Source of the DNA: a virus
Virus record (IMG/VR): IMGVR_UViG_3300008262_003020
Location: 1 to 41,599 of that record
DNA: 41,599 nucleotides
Strand: one strand, 5' to 3'
Below the pieces are notes generated by a model. That model saw nothing but the letters and a program-made list of their open reading frames with translations, searched no databases and was not told where the DNA came from. Shown here in pieces: positions 1 through 7,226 of this stretch. The translations under genes and the position numbers were made by a program. The first letter of the stretch is position 1; every line of letters starts with the position of its first letter.

Positions 1-237
1 TTCGTCACGTTTCTTACGTGCCCAATGTACTACGTCTAGTACATCTTGATCTAGACTTACAGTAGCATAGCTGGTAGGTAGCAGTTGCCAACTGCTACCA
101 TTAAACACTTCCATCTCTGTACCGTTAATACGTAGCATACCCGTCATTGGATTATTCGAATTTGGGCCAACATACGGTAAGGCAGTATTGCCGCCGCCAA
201 CCGTAATACCTGTGACACCTTGTAAGCCTTTAATCAT
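1..237 (-). CDS. Conserved T4-like phage protein, N-terminal part (runs off left edge)
   Basis: The first 79 codons are present; the rest lies beyond the window. The start is the ATG at 235-237, directly after the clamp stop codon at 240, so translation is probably coupled to the clamp gene. The protein opens MIKGLQGVTGITVGGG, then a Pro/Gly/Asn-rich stretch, a GMLRINGTEMEVFNGSSWQ segment, and the beginning of a charged helix (HWARKKRDE). This plan, a Gly-rich start, a short 'yngs-lev-dg-W' beta segment and a C-terminal helix, matches small uncharacterised proteins I recall from marine T4-like phages. The beta segment looks like those in fibre or virion proteins. Function unknown. Confidence 0.7.
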   Translation of the reverse strand, partial: MIKGLQGVTGITVGGGNTALPYVGPNSNNPMTGMLRINGTEMEVFNGSSWQLLPTSYATVSLDQDVLDVVHWARKKRDE

Positions 238-239
238 AT

Positions 240-977
240 TTAGGCAGCTTGTGCTGGAATGATATATTTGTAAGTAGCCAAACCGCTATCGAGAGTGATT
301 TGAATAGCACCTTCGTTTGACAAACTCATCTTTGTAGTGTTGGTATCTGCAATCTTAAGAATGCTCAAGATTGGCAATACAGGCCAAGTCCAGCCGCGAT
401 CTAGTTTACCTGCAACGTTTTGTGCGAATACAAATTCACCACCGTGTGTTGAAGCGTCACCAAATGTAAATTTAAGATTACCACCTTCAGTTTTTGCAAG
501 GAATGTAGGATGCTCTGAATTAGCACCTGCTTGAAAGTTGAAACGAATCACAGAAGTCACTGAAGGTTCAATTTCAACGTCCCACTTGACACCACGGAAC
601 TTCACAGTCTTCATCTTTTCGTTGATGATTTCTTGATTCATGAAACGATAATCGTTCTTGAAGTCGCTGTCTTTGTTTTCGAAATGCAAGCCTACAGGCA
701 TAGTCTCACCATTGCGTTCTGCTGTGGTGATAGAAATCTTTGCGCCTTCTTTGTACTCTGCACCCTCCAATAGATATTTCAACTTGTTCAGTTGTGGCAT
801 ACCAAAAACGCCAATCATATCTGGATATGGATTAGCAGTTTCTGCTTCCATGATAACTGAACGGTCATCTGCCATTGAGTTAATAGTTGTGCCTTTATCT
901 GTGCCTGTGACCTTGACTGTGGTCAAGAAGCCTAGATTCTGTGTGTGACTAACAATGTCTTGTAAAATATCTTTCAT
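240..977 (-). CDS. 45: Sliding clamp, DNA polymerase accessory protein (gp45-like)
   Basis: A 245-residue protein; T4 gp45 is 228. It starts MKDILQDIVSHTQNLGF and has the clamp-like alternation of beta strands and short helices, including NPYPDMIGVFGMPQLNKLKYLL near residue 50 and the C-terminal strand ATYKYIIPAQ. gp45 forms a trimeric ring that tethers the phage polymerase to DNA and, in T4, also mobilises RNA polymerase at late promoters. A clear AGGAG lies 8 bases upstream of the ATG. The DNA polymerase gene is immediately upstream. The 60-base gap holds a sigma70-like promoter overlapping a late-type motif, so the clamp may be made both early and late. In T4 the order is 45-44-62-regA-43; here gene 44 is about 20 kb away. 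Confidence 0.93.
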   Translation of the reverse strand: MKDILQDIVSHTQNLGFLTTVKVTGTDKGTTINSMADDRSVIMEAETANPYPDMIGVFGMPQLNKLKYLLEGAEYKEGAKISITTAERNGETMPVGLHFENKDSDFKNDYRFMNQEIINEKMKTVKFRGVKWDVEIEPSVTSVIRFNFQAGANSEHPTFLAKTEGGNLKFTFGDASTHGGEFVFAQNVAGKLDRGWTWPVLPILSILKIADTNTTKMSLSNEGAIQITLDSGLATYKYIIPAQAA

Positions 978-1000
978 TAAGAATTCTCCTGTATATTAAG

Positions 1001-1029
1001 ATTATATTTAGATCTTGAGTAAAAAGCAA
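1001..1029 (-). promoter_or_regulatory. Sigma70-like promoter of the clamp gene overlapping a late motif
   Basis: On the minus strand TTGCTT (1024-1029) is followed after exactly 17 bases by TATAAT (1001-1006). The late-type motif CTAAATA (1005-1011) overlaps the -10 box. The start codon is 24 bases downstream. Two promoter classes sharing bases would suit a protein needed for both early replication and late transcription. The -35 box is only a partial match. Confidence 0.5.
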
Positions 1030-1037
1030 CCTAGCAA

Positions 1038-3707
1038 TCACTCAAAATCGAATAGTTTTGCGAATGTATTGTCCGACCTTGTTGAACTAATGTCCCATTC
1101 TAGAACACCAATAAGGTTTCCTAACTTCTCATCGATAACTGTGGTCTCCATTTCGCCATCATTGAAAGGCAGATCTTTGAACCATTGAGGCAGTCTAAGT
1201 TCATCCACAGGGTATGCTACACTGGTATACCCCATTGGATTGTCTTTGACTTTACAAACAATAACTTTCGCACCATCTGTAATAGCCATTGAATATTTGT
1301 CATCCATCATACGCTTTAAAGTATTCCAGTTAAGACTTGCACGAACGTGTCCGGGCATGTTAGTCTTACCTGCTTTCTTTTCTTTATCGCGATACTCAGA
1401 AATGTTATTAGCCCGCTTAGGAGATCCTTTCTCCCAACCAGGTCTAGTTTTAAACTCTGTGCGGAAATCAGTGATATATTGCAATATCTCTTCTTTCGAC
1501 ACACCAGTTAGTGTTTTAGTTAGTACTTCGCTTAAGAAGTCTTGTATAACAACCGGGGTATCTGAACGCTTGAGGTCGAGCCCCATGGCCTTGATCTTGC
1601 CTGGTTTGCCTTCTGTGTCTGCTCGCTTGCCCTCTTTGTCGTAGTAGAGCACTGCATATCGTTTTTTGGTAATGAACAGTCCCTTGCTTGCAACAATTTC
1701 GCGACCTGCTTTGATGACCTCGGCTCTGGTTCGAGGGACATGAAATGCTTCCTGCATGAATTTGACAAATGTGCCATTGACTGTTTCTCCTATGGTATCA
1801 TAAAGTTCAACTACACTTTCCCTAGTCCAGGGCAGTGTTCCTTTCTCAATGTCCTTCTTCAACGTAGCATACGCAGAGAAGTAACAAGAGTCTGTGTCAC
1901 CGTATATGACCGCTTTACCTACGTGATCATATTCTCCGGTGATAATTTCATTGACTTTTGATGCCATGTGTTTGGCAATTTGTCGTCCTGTTAGTGTGGT
2001 ACTCTGACCGATTCTGTTATCAAAGAATCTACAGCCTGGATTTAAAATCGCACCATAGAGACTGTTTAACAGAATCTTCTTAACTAACTGACGCTTGTCC
2101 CAGTATTCTTCTTCAATCTTGTTACCTGCTTGGATACATTCTTTGAGTTTGGCCTGCATTTCTTTACGTTCTTTGTACCAACGTGCCAACAGTCCGGATA
2201 TAACACCTTCAGTTTCATAAGTGAATATGGTACCGTTGGCACTGATCATCCAAGGTTGGTTACTGTCAAATATAAGATCGTAGGCCTGTGCTGCACTCAG
2301 TGTATCCGACCCGCCGCCTTCCCAGTCTATGTTGATTTCACGTCCCACTTCTTTGTTCATAACTGCGGAATATTCAAGACTACCGAATATACCTTCCCAG
2401 GCTGCGGCAAATGATTTGCCCTTGGCCATTTCAGCAGCAATATAATCCTTGGTACCATCTTGTCGCAATTGTCCGACAATGGTTTCTGGACCCATGTTCA
2501 AAGCCCGAATAGCACTAGGATAGAGACTATTAATGTCAAGAGAGCCAATCCACTCATGTATACCTTTCTTTGGATATGCAACATAGGCACCTGCTGCTTG
2601 TGTTTCGCCGTGTTCTTCCATCTTTTTGCGATTAGGAACTATCATGCCTCTGCGGTGAGCTTCATTAATGATGGCCTGCTCAGTCACAGCCACAGCACCC
2701 ATGGTAGTTTGAATCAATACAGTGTTCTCATGAGCAATAGTATTGGCTAGATCAATAAATTTAAGTTTCTTATCTAGATCATCTAGAAGTTTACAGTCGT
2801 TGATGTTGTATTCGACAAACGTTTTAAAATCGTTGTTGTATAATTGATCTAGTGTGCCTTCATACTGTGTCTTTCTTTGACCTAGTTCATACTCGGCAAT
2901 GGCATCTAATCGATATGTGTGACGTTCTTCATAAGTGTATTTGCGATACAGTTCGAGACTGTCTATATGCACCCGACCTATAAAGTCATAGGTAGTAGCA
3001 GTTTTACCAAACTTTTCATATTCACGCTTCTTAGGAAAACAATCCCATAGACAAAACCGTCTAGTATCTTCTTTGCTCAATACCTTAGTGACACGATTAA
3101 CTGTATATGGAATATCAAAGCCTTCCGAATTCCAACCACTTAATGCATCTGCATCTTGAATCAAGTCTAAAAATGTATCCAGCATGTCTGCTTCACTGCT
3201 AAACAACATAACATTGGAAAAATCTTCAACTTGCCGTTTGGCTTCTTCCATACTCAATGTCTTTGGAGGTATGGCTAAACAGATCATAGTCTCCATCCAT
3301 TGCAGGTAGACAGCGATAGCAGTGATTGGCATGAACGCATCGTCGGGTGATGCATAGCCACGTTCTGGATCGAAGTCTACCTCAATATCGAAAAACGCTA
3401 CGTTTAGTTTAGGTGCGTCTTGATTGAGATAATGATCTTCTAGGCATCGATAGATGGGATTAATGTCTGACTCATAGAGTCGTTTGTTTGAATGAATGGC
3501 AAGTTCTTTGCGATGTTCTTTGACATTCTTTGAACTGACTCTGCTTAAAGGTTCGCCCTTGATGGATTGGAACTTGCCTTTGGGGTCGTTGTAATAGAAT
3601 ATGTGTCTGGCAGGATAATCTTTGAAATGCCTCTGCCCTTTGTCGTCGCGCTCAACAACACGTATCATGTCATCTTCGCGATCGTAGTATGCGTCTACGA
3701 AACTCAT
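1038..3707 (-). CDS. 43: Replicative family B DNA polymerase with 3'-5' exonuclease (gp43-like)
   Basis: An 889-residue protein, close to T4 gp43 (898). The exonuclease motifs are complete: FFDIEVDFD (Exo I, D107/E109), SGWNSEGFDIPY (Exo II, near 190) and YNINDCKLLDD (Exo III, near 300). The polymerase motifs follow: DINSLYPS (motif A, about 390), KKILLNSLYG (motif B, about 547) and YGDTDSCYF (motif C, about 604), with the catalytic aspartates intact. It copies phage DNA with the gp45 clamp encoded next downstream. An AGGAG lies 8 bases before the ATG. The upstream gap (3708-3782) holds a minus-strand TTAAATAAAG that might act as a late promoter, but this is weak. No intein or intron interrupts the motifs. 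Confidence 0.97.
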   Translation of the reverse strand: MSFVDAYYDREDDMIRVVERDDKGQRHFKDYPARHIFYYNDPKGKFQSIKGEPLSRVSSKNVKEHRKELAIHSNKRLYESDINPIYRCLEDHYLNQDAPKLNVAFFDIEVDFDPERGYASPDDAFMPITAIAVYLQWMETMICLAIPPKTLSMEEAKRQVEDFSNVMLFSSEADMLDTFLDLIQDADALSGWNSEGFDIPYTVNRVTKVLSKEDTRRFCLWDCFPKKREYEKFGKTATTYDFIGRVHIDSLELYRKYTYEERHTYRLDAIAEYELGQRKTQYEGTLDQLYNNDFKTFVEYNINDCKLLDDLDKKLKFIDLANTIAHENTVLIQTTMGAVAVTEQAIINEAHRRGMIVPNRKKMEEHGETQAAGAYVAYPKKGIHEWIGSLDINSLYPSAIRALNMGPETIVGQLRQDGTKDYIAAEMAKGKSFAAAWEGIFGSLEYSAVMNKEVGREINIDWEGGGSDTLSAAQAYDLIFDSNQPWMISANGTIFTYETEGVISGLLARWYKERKEMQAKLKECIQAGNKIEEEYWDKRQLVKKILLNSLYGAILNPGCRFFDNRIGQSTTLTGRQIAKHMASKVNEIITGEYDHVGKAVIYGDTDSCYFSAYATLKKDIEKGTLPWTRESVVELYDTIGETVNGTFVKFMQEAFHVPRTRAEVIKAGREIVASKGLFITKKRYAVLYYDKEGKRADTEGKPGKIKAMGLDLKRSDTPVVIQDFLSEVLTKTLTGVSKEEILQYITDFRTEFKTRPGWEKGSPKRANNISEYRDKEKKAGKTNMPGHVRASLNWNTLKRMMDDKYSMAITDGAKVIVCKVKDNPMGYTSVAYPVDELRLPQWFKDLPFNDGEMETTVIDEKLGNLIGVLEWDISSTRSDNTFAKLFDFE

Positions 3708-3782
3708 TTTTTTCTCCTATGCAATTTTAGGCTTGCAAATACCAATGTGCGGTTTATGGCCACGCCTGCCTTCTTACTTTAT

Positions 3783-4076
3783 TTAATTAATTAGCATTCT
3801 AACTAGGCCGAATGCATCAATCGCGGTCAGCAAGATGTAGTTAGCCAACATGCCAAATGATTTCCTAGTATAAGCAGCCCAAGCATACATAGCACAGCCA
3901 GTGATCCACACAGGATATAACGCGAGTAGTGGCGGATTGGGGACGGTGACGGCCATAGTGATACTGCACCCAATAGACACAGCCCAAGCAAGTAGTTCAA
4001 TAAAAAACCGAAAGGGATGAGTATGGTAGTCATCTCTTATCCAATCTATAGTGGGTTTAAAAACATCAATGATCAT
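3783..4076 (-). CDS. Small integral membrane protein, conserved in T4-like phages
   Basis: A 97-residue protein with three or four hydrophobic segments: about 25-45 (FIELLAWAVSIGCSITMAVTV), about 48-68 (PPLLALYPVWITGCAMYAWAA) and about 76-94 (MLANYILLTAIDAFGLVRML). The N-terminus, MIIDVFKPTIDWIRDDYHTHPFR, is amphipathic and charged and is probably cytoplasmic. Its ATG overlaps the dsbA stop codon by four bases (ATGA), so the two genes are translationally coupled. I recall similar proteins in marine T4-like phages but no proven function. It does not show holin-specific features and lies far from the lysis genes. Confidence 0.75.
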   Translation of the reverse strand: MIIDVFKPTIDWIRDDYHTHPFRFFIELLAWAVSIGCSITMAVTVPNPPLLALYPVWITGCAMYAWAAYTRKSFGMLANYILLTAIDAFGLVRMLIN

Positions 4077-4336
4077 TCAGGAAGACGTTTTGTCACACCA
4101 AGAATCATTTCAATGTCATTCCATTCTTGTTCGTGATCTTTCCAGTTATCTTTGTGTGCAATAGAAATTGCTTTATTGATAACGCTAGGTTTAATTTGGA
4201 GTTCTTCAGCAACTGCTTTAACAGTTTCTTTGAGCCCTTCTTTAAGATCCTCTACTTCACGCAATACATTACCGCCTTCGTTGATAAGACGTTCTAGTTT
4301 TGCTTTTTCTTCGGGCCCGTACATTCTGGTTGACAT
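4073..4336 (-). CDS. dsbA: Double-stranded DNA-binding protein, late-transcription enhancer (DsbA-like)
   Basis: An 87-residue charged, all-helical protein; T4 DsbA is 89 residues. The core from about residue 24 to 70 (EVEDLKEGLKETVKAVAEEL, then IKPSVINKAISIAHKDN) has the helix-turn-helix-like pattern shared by marine phage DsbA proteins. In T4, DsbA binds DNA near late promoters and increases late transcription. The ATG has AGGAG 8 bases upstream. The gene heads its own unit: a sigma70-type promoter (4358-4386) and a terminator for the preceding unit lie just upstream, and the membrane-protein gene follows by ATGA overlap. Early expression fits a factor needed before late transcription begins. 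Confidence 0.8.
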   Translation of the reverse strand: MSTRMYGPEEKAKLERLINEGGNVLREVEDLKEGLKETVKAVAEELQIKPSVINKAISIAHKDNWKDHEQEWNDIEMILGVTKRLPE

Positions 4337-4357
4337 AATAATCTCTCCTATAAGACT

Positions 4358-4386
4358 ATTATATAGTCATAAAAAAAGCCAGTCAA
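4358..4386 (-). promoter_or_regulatory. Sigma70-type promoter of dsbA embedded in a terminator
   Basis: On the minus strand TTGACT (4381-4386), an exact 17-base spacer, and TATAAT (4358-4363). The -35 box lies in the loop and descending arm of the terminator hairpin and the T-run forms much of the spacer. Expected transcription start is near 4351, giving a short leader with AGGAG before the dsbA ATG. The -10 region also sits in a short inverted repeat (GACTAT/ATAGTC). Confidence 0.75.
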
Positions 4387-4404
4387 CCTGTGACTGGCCT
4401 TTTT
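4371..4404. terminator. Bidirectional Rho-independent terminator
   Basis: GCCAGTCA (4378-4385) pairs perfectly with TGACTGGC (4391-4398) around a 5-base loop. A run of seven A lies on one side and CTTTTT on the other, so it can act on either strand. It ends the unit containing the 280-residue charged protein (start 5263), while its bases also carry the dsbA promoter. Confidence 0.85.
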
Positions 4405-4420
4405 ACACTTTTTGGTTAAA

Positions 4421-5263
4421 TTACTTTTGTGCTTCGCTTAGTACATCGTACATTTCAAACACACCACCGTTGCGCTCATATACCAAACCTGCGTATAGGT
4501 CAGCTTTCATGCCTTCGCCTAGTTTGTTCTTGGCCACACGTTCAGCCCAGGTAAACAGAGCTTTGTCAACTGGATCGATCTGTTGTTGGCCACCGCTTTC
4601 TTGTACCAACTGTACCATTTGTTTGAAAGATAGTTTTGTTTCTACACTTTCTTTCACTGGACGCTTTTTGCCTTTTGGCATCATTGCGCTTTCTGTTTTC
4701 TTACCAAAGTATTTGGCCTGCTTGTCGCTCATGCCTTTCTTGCCAGCTGGCTTGTCATCGCCTTTGTCGGCAGCAGCTTTTTTCATTGGCTCTTTCTTGT
4801 CGCCGTCTTTGTCAACGTCTAAGAAGTCTGGCTTGGAACCTTCTGCCATTTTCTCTTTCTTAGCCATTTTCTTTTTCTTATCAGCAGCTTCTTCTTTCTT
4901 GGCTTCGACCATCTTCATGAACTTGCTTTTAAATTTCTTCTTTGGCTTGTCATCTTCGTCATCAGCTTCTTTTTCTTCACTGCCACCATAGGCCTTGCTG
5001 CTTTTGTGAACAATACCTGTTTTTGTTTTTTCAACAGTACCAGTAGCGATGTTTTTCTTATCGCCTACTTTCATATCGTCCGCTTCTTTAACGTCTTCTT
5101 CAGCTTTCTTTTTAGCTTCAGCAACGTAAGTAGTACGGCCGCTTAGAACACGCAATTGTGCATCTTCATTTAATTGCACAGATTTTGGCAGCTCTGGTGC
5201 TTTTGGAGTATCGATTTTACCGTCGATACTTTCTATTTTGCTGATTAACGATTTGAAGTCCAT
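4421..5263 (-). CDS. Lys/Glu-rich modular phage protein with an EF-hand-like DxDxDG motif
   Basis: 280 residues from the ATG at 5263, chosen because TAGGA lies 8 bases upstream; a GTG two codons earlier is too close to that site. Residues 50-210 are low-complexity and highly charged, rich in K, E, D and A. They contain FLDVDKDGDKKEPMKKA, a calcium-loop-like motif that I recall recurring in unrelated marine T4-like phage proteins, and DKQAKYFGKK, another recurrent module. The C-terminus (about 220-280, KLSFKQMVQLVQESGG onward) is more ordered. Function unknown; location among shuffled proteins and a late-type promoter upstream suggest a head-associated or internal protein. It is followed by a strong terminator. 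Confidence 0.75.
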   Translation of the reverse strand: MDFKSLISKIESIDGKIDTPKAPELPKSVQLNEDAQLRVLSGRTTYVAEAKKKAEEDVKEADDMKVGDKKNIATGTVEKTKTGIVHKSSKAYGGSEEKEADDEDDKPKKKFKSKFMKMVEAKKEEAADKKKKMAKKEKMAEGSKPDFLDVDKDGDKKEPMKKAAADKGDDKPAGKKGMSDKQAKYFGKKTESAMMPKGKKRPVKESVETKLSFKQMVQLVQESGGQQQIDPVDKALFTWAERVAKNKLGEGMKADLYAGLVYERNGGVFEMYDVLSEAQK

Positions 5264-5289
5264 GTTCACATTCCTAAAAGTGTATTATG

Positions 5290-5297
5290 TATTTATC
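5290..5297 (-). promoter_or_regulatory. Late-type promoter motif GATAAATA
   Basis: Minus-strand GATAAATA lies 26 bases upstream of the start at 5263 and overlaps the end of the preceding small gene. The same element recurs before several other units in this window, which supports it as the phage late promoter. Confidence 0.6.
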
Positions 5298-5478
5298 TTT
5301 TTACTAAAGAGCCGCCGGTTAACAGATTAGTTCCTTTGAGATCTAATGCGTTTTTTGCGGTTCCGTCCTTGTTTTTTGCTGTTTTTCCGGGTTTATTCTT
5401 GTATACAGCACCTACAGCGACATTACCAGCACTGGTGCTGCCTGCTGTTGCTGTTTCAAATATTTCACGTATTTTCAT
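5293..5478 (-). CDS. Small phage protein with a capsid-targeting-like N-terminus
   Basis: 61 residues from the ATG at 5478, just after the stop codon of the HEXXH protein. An earlier in-frame start would overlap that gene and lose the family-like beginning. It opens MKIREIFETATAGSTSAG and continues as a Gly/Lys/Asn-rich, probably disordered chain ending LLTGGSLVKR. The first eight residues resemble the T4 capsid-targeting sequence MKTYQEFIAE, and IFE fits the (L/I)xE cleavage rule of the T4 prohead protease. Similar short 'TTAGS' proteins occur, as I recall, in other marine T4-like phages. Function unknown; a small internal head protein is possible. Confidence 0.65.
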   Translation of the reverse strand: MKIREIFETATAGSTSAGNVAVGAVYKNKPGKTAKNKDGTAKNALDLKGTNLLTGGSLVKR

Positions 5479-5482
5479 ACTA

Positions 5483-6319
5483 TTATTTATTCTTCTTAGC
5501 ACGGCCTGCTTTCATGTTAGCTAACCAATGTGCCATGCGAGCTTTTTCACCAGATGAGCTTTTAGCAGTTTTGCGTAGGCTACTTACACTGGCTTTGGTA
5601 TTAACTCCGCTGCGTTTGGCAAGTCCTTTGCGACCGGGCTTCTTACCATCGGCAAAGTTTTCTTTTGCTACACCGCTTTTAGGCATGTGATCTTTACCAT
5701 AACTGATACGACTGCCTGTGATAGTTTCTATGGCAACGTGCAGTGCTGACCCAGATAGATGATTACGCAGCCATTTTTCTGCTAGATTGTTAATAATCTT
5801 CTCATTGGCATGAACACGCCCGCTGCCTTTGGTTTTGTCATGTACATAAGCATGATAGGCTTCGTGTACTGCCATTGCAACATCTCGAGCCGCTTTGCTG
5901 TCCAAGTTGGGAATGTTAATACTACCACCGGTACCTGATTCTTCAGTGTCTTTAAACATTGGAGATTCTGAGCTTTGATACACATAGTACATACCGGGCT
6001 CGATATTCTCGTCGTCGTCAGTTACTCGATTCTTACCTAAGATATTTTCAATAGCTTCGTAGGCTGTCCAAAGTGTTGGAGCAGGAGCACCGCCAATCCG
6101 TGTAGTTGGCATCATTGGTTTGTCTTCGGGATCAAACTTGCCGTAGCGTTTCTCTAGTTCATCATCGCTGGCTTCTGCTTCCCCGACACCGCCATCCCCA
6201 CCGCTATCTCCACTGTAGCCAGCATAATATCCGTAACCTCCGTAAGGTCCTGGACCGTAAGCCGCCCAACGAGGACGCCTGCGTTTTTTTCTTTCGACAA
6301 TGAATTCTTTAGCTCTCAT
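5483..6319 (-). CDS. Putative zinc metallopeptidase-like protein with capsid-targeting-like N-terminus
   Basis: 278 residues from the ATG at 6319, chosen because it gives MRAKEFIVE, the N-terminus seen in related phage proteins, and overlaps the preceding stop codon. After a basic patch (RKKRRRPR) and a Gly/Tyr-rich linker (20-45), the core contains VAMAVHEAYHAYVH, an HEXXH zinc-peptidase signature at 152-156. N172-E173 about 17 residues later could supply a third ligand. The last 50 residues form a basic module (GRKGLAKRSGVNTKASVS, then GEKARMAHWLANMK) that I recall in other phage proteins and that may bind DNA. No good Shine-Dalgarno is visible; coupling to the upstream gene is likely. The substrate is unknown, and peptidase activity is inferred from the motif only. 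Confidence 0.7.
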   Translation of the reverse strand: MRAKEFIVERKKRRRPRWAAYGPGPYGGYGYYAGYSGDSGGDGGVGEAEASDDELEKRYGKFDPEDKPMMPTTRIGGAPAPTLWTAYEAIENILGKNRVTDDDENIEPGMYYVYQSSESPMFKDTEESGTGGSINIPNLDSKAARDVAMAVHEAYHAYVHDKTKGSGRVHANEKIINNLAEKWLRNHLSGSALHVAIETITGSRISYGKDHMPKSGVAKENFADGKKPGRKGLAKRSGVNTKASVSSLRKTAKSSSGEKARMAHWLANMKAGRAKKNK

Positions 6320-6485
6320 CTGTGTGTTTTGGCGGGCAACAGAATCTTGGATCGCACCAATCATATTGTGGATCATAGTCTTGTCCTATGTACCCAGCAT
6401 AAGCTAGACTCATGCTGATGCCATACATGGCTAAGCCTGTAATAAATTTATTACACAGGGCTGTAAGGGTTTTTTGGAGTGTCAT
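6309..6485 (-). CDS. Small membrane or exported protein with a Cys-rich tail
   Basis: 58 residues: [20 protein letters not shown], a hydrophobic stretch (ITGLAMYGISMSLAYAGYI, about 15-33) and a polar, Tyr/Asp/Cys-rich tail (DYDPQYDWCDPRFCCPPKH). The hydrophobic part could be a signal peptide, with SLAYA as a possible cleavage site, or a membrane anchor. The ATG overlaps the stop of the 43-codon gene upstream (ATGA), and its own stop overlaps the start of the HEXXH protein. An earlier in-frame start would lie wholly inside the neighbouring gene and is rejected. Function unknown. Confidence 0.6.
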   Translation of the reverse strand: MTLQKTLTALCNKFITGLAMYGISMSLAYAGYIGQDYDPQYDWCDPRFCCPPKHTDES

Positions 6486-6613
6486 AACCGTCGTCCTCTG
6501 GGTATATTGGGGAACATATCTTCTTTCATCTTGTAAAGCGGATCGTTGGGATCTAAGACGCAATCGTCTCCGTCGCCTTTGTCAACTGTATACGTTACAC
6601 GATATTGTTTCAT
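6482..6613 (-). CDS. Very short conserved-type phage protein (43 residues)
   Basis: The sequence starts [20 protein letters not shown], continues with a [14 protein letters not shown] segment and ends PRGRRL. Both ends overlap neighbours by four bases: its ATG shares ATGA with the stop of the Fe-S carrier gene, and its TGA shares ATGA with the next gene. Such back-to-back coupling, together with a protein-like composition (a beta strand, then an acidic turn), makes it likely to be real despite its size. Function unknown. Confidence 0.6.
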   Translation of the reverse strand: MKQYRVTYTVDKGDGDDCVLDPNDPLYKMKEDMFPNIPRGRRL

Positions 6614-6936
6614 ACTGAAAAACTACTTCCACAACCGCATGTTGATTGTGCATTGGGATTTTTAATCACAAACTGACTGCCTGTGATATCTTCTTTGTAA
6701 TCAATTTCAGCACCCTGTAGATACTGCATGCTCATGGCATCGATGACTACTTTGTATTGGGTGTCCAGTGGAAATTCAAAATCATCTTCGTTTTGTATTT
6801 CGTCGAATGTAAACCCATAACTGAAACCCGAACATCCGCCGCCTTGTACAAATGTTCTCAGCATGAGATTAGGATTATTCTCTTCCATCAGTAGATCTAC
6901 TACTTTGTGTTTTGCTGACTCTGTTATCTCAACCAT
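6610..6936 (-). CDS. A-type iron-sulfur carrier protein (ErpA/IscA family)
   Basis: 108 residues from the ATG at 6936, which has AAGGA 7 bases upstream; an in-frame start ten codons earlier would overlap the previous gene. The three cluster-ligand cysteines of the family are present: C35 in [11 protein letters not shown] and C100/C102 in the C-terminal [12 protein letters not shown]-type carriers take [2Fe-2S] or [4Fe-4S] clusters from the IscU scaffold and pass them to apo-enzymes in the cytoplasm. The GGGCSGF form and acidic middle are closer to ErpA than to IscA. A second carrier, more like IscA, lies at 39367-39693 beside iscU, so the phage encodes two. This copy is embedded among shuffled head-type genes. 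Confidence 0.9.
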   Translation of the reverse strand: MVEITESAKHKVVDLLMEENNPNLMLRTFVQGGGCSGFSYGFTFDEIQNEDDFEFPLDTQYKVVIDAMSMQYLQGAEIDYKEDITGSQFVIKNPNAQSTCGCGSSFSV

Positions 6937-6938
6937 AA

Positions 6939-7226
6939 TTAATCCTTGCTGTTGTGTGCTTTCCATGCAGTAGCATAAGCAATGGATCGTTCTTTGTCTG
7001 TGAGTTTACCGTCCTTGGCATATCCTTTCTTGATATGTTTAACCATACGTTCGCCCTTGGCAGTCGGTGGAGCATCTTCCATAGGAATAAGATCTTTCTT
7101 ATGTTTTGAATCACCTTGTTTCTCGGCACGCTTTTTATCTTTGTGTGCGCCAGCACCTGCAGTCTTTTGATTCTTAGCTACGAAGTTTCTTGGCTTGCTG
7201 GCAGGCACAAAATCTTTGGCTCTCAT
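6939..7226 (-). CDS. Basic modular phage protein (KPRNFVAKN module)
   Basis: 95 residues, beginning [20 protein letters not shown]. Two modules can be seen: a Lys/Gly/His-rich segment ([17 protein letters not shown], residues 22-38) and a helical segment [20 protein letters not shown] followed by [11 protein letters not shown] (about 58-91). I recall both modules, separately and together, in other marine T4-like phage proteins. The N-terminus is a variant of the MRAKEF tag on the neighbouring HEXXH protein but lacks the Glu that would mark a gp21-type cleavage. The ATG overlaps the stop of the nucleotidyltransferase gene (ATGA). Function unknown; strong positive charge suggests nucleic-acid binding. 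Confidence 0.7.
   Translation of the reverse strand: MRAKDFVPASKPRNFVAKNQKTAGAGAHKDKKRAEKQGDSKHKKDLIPMEDAPPTAKGERMVKHIKKGYAKDGKLTDKERSIAYATAWKAHNSKD

Noticed and set aside
237-243. CTAAATA directly at the end of the clamp gene
   Set aside because: It overlaps the clamp stop codon and runs into the next ATG, leaving no room for initiation upstream of that gene; probably chance.
3707-3782. A 19-codon GTG frame just before the polymerase gene, overlapping its ATG
   Set aside because: It has no clear ribosome-binding site and no recognisable composition. The gap is more simply a leader.
4152-4991. A 279-codon open frame on the plus strand
   Set aside because: It is antisense to dsbA, the terminator and the Lys-rich gene. 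Its Ser/Leu/Phe-rich composition is what the complement of Lys/Glu/Ala codons gives, and no promoter or ribosome-binding site precedes it.
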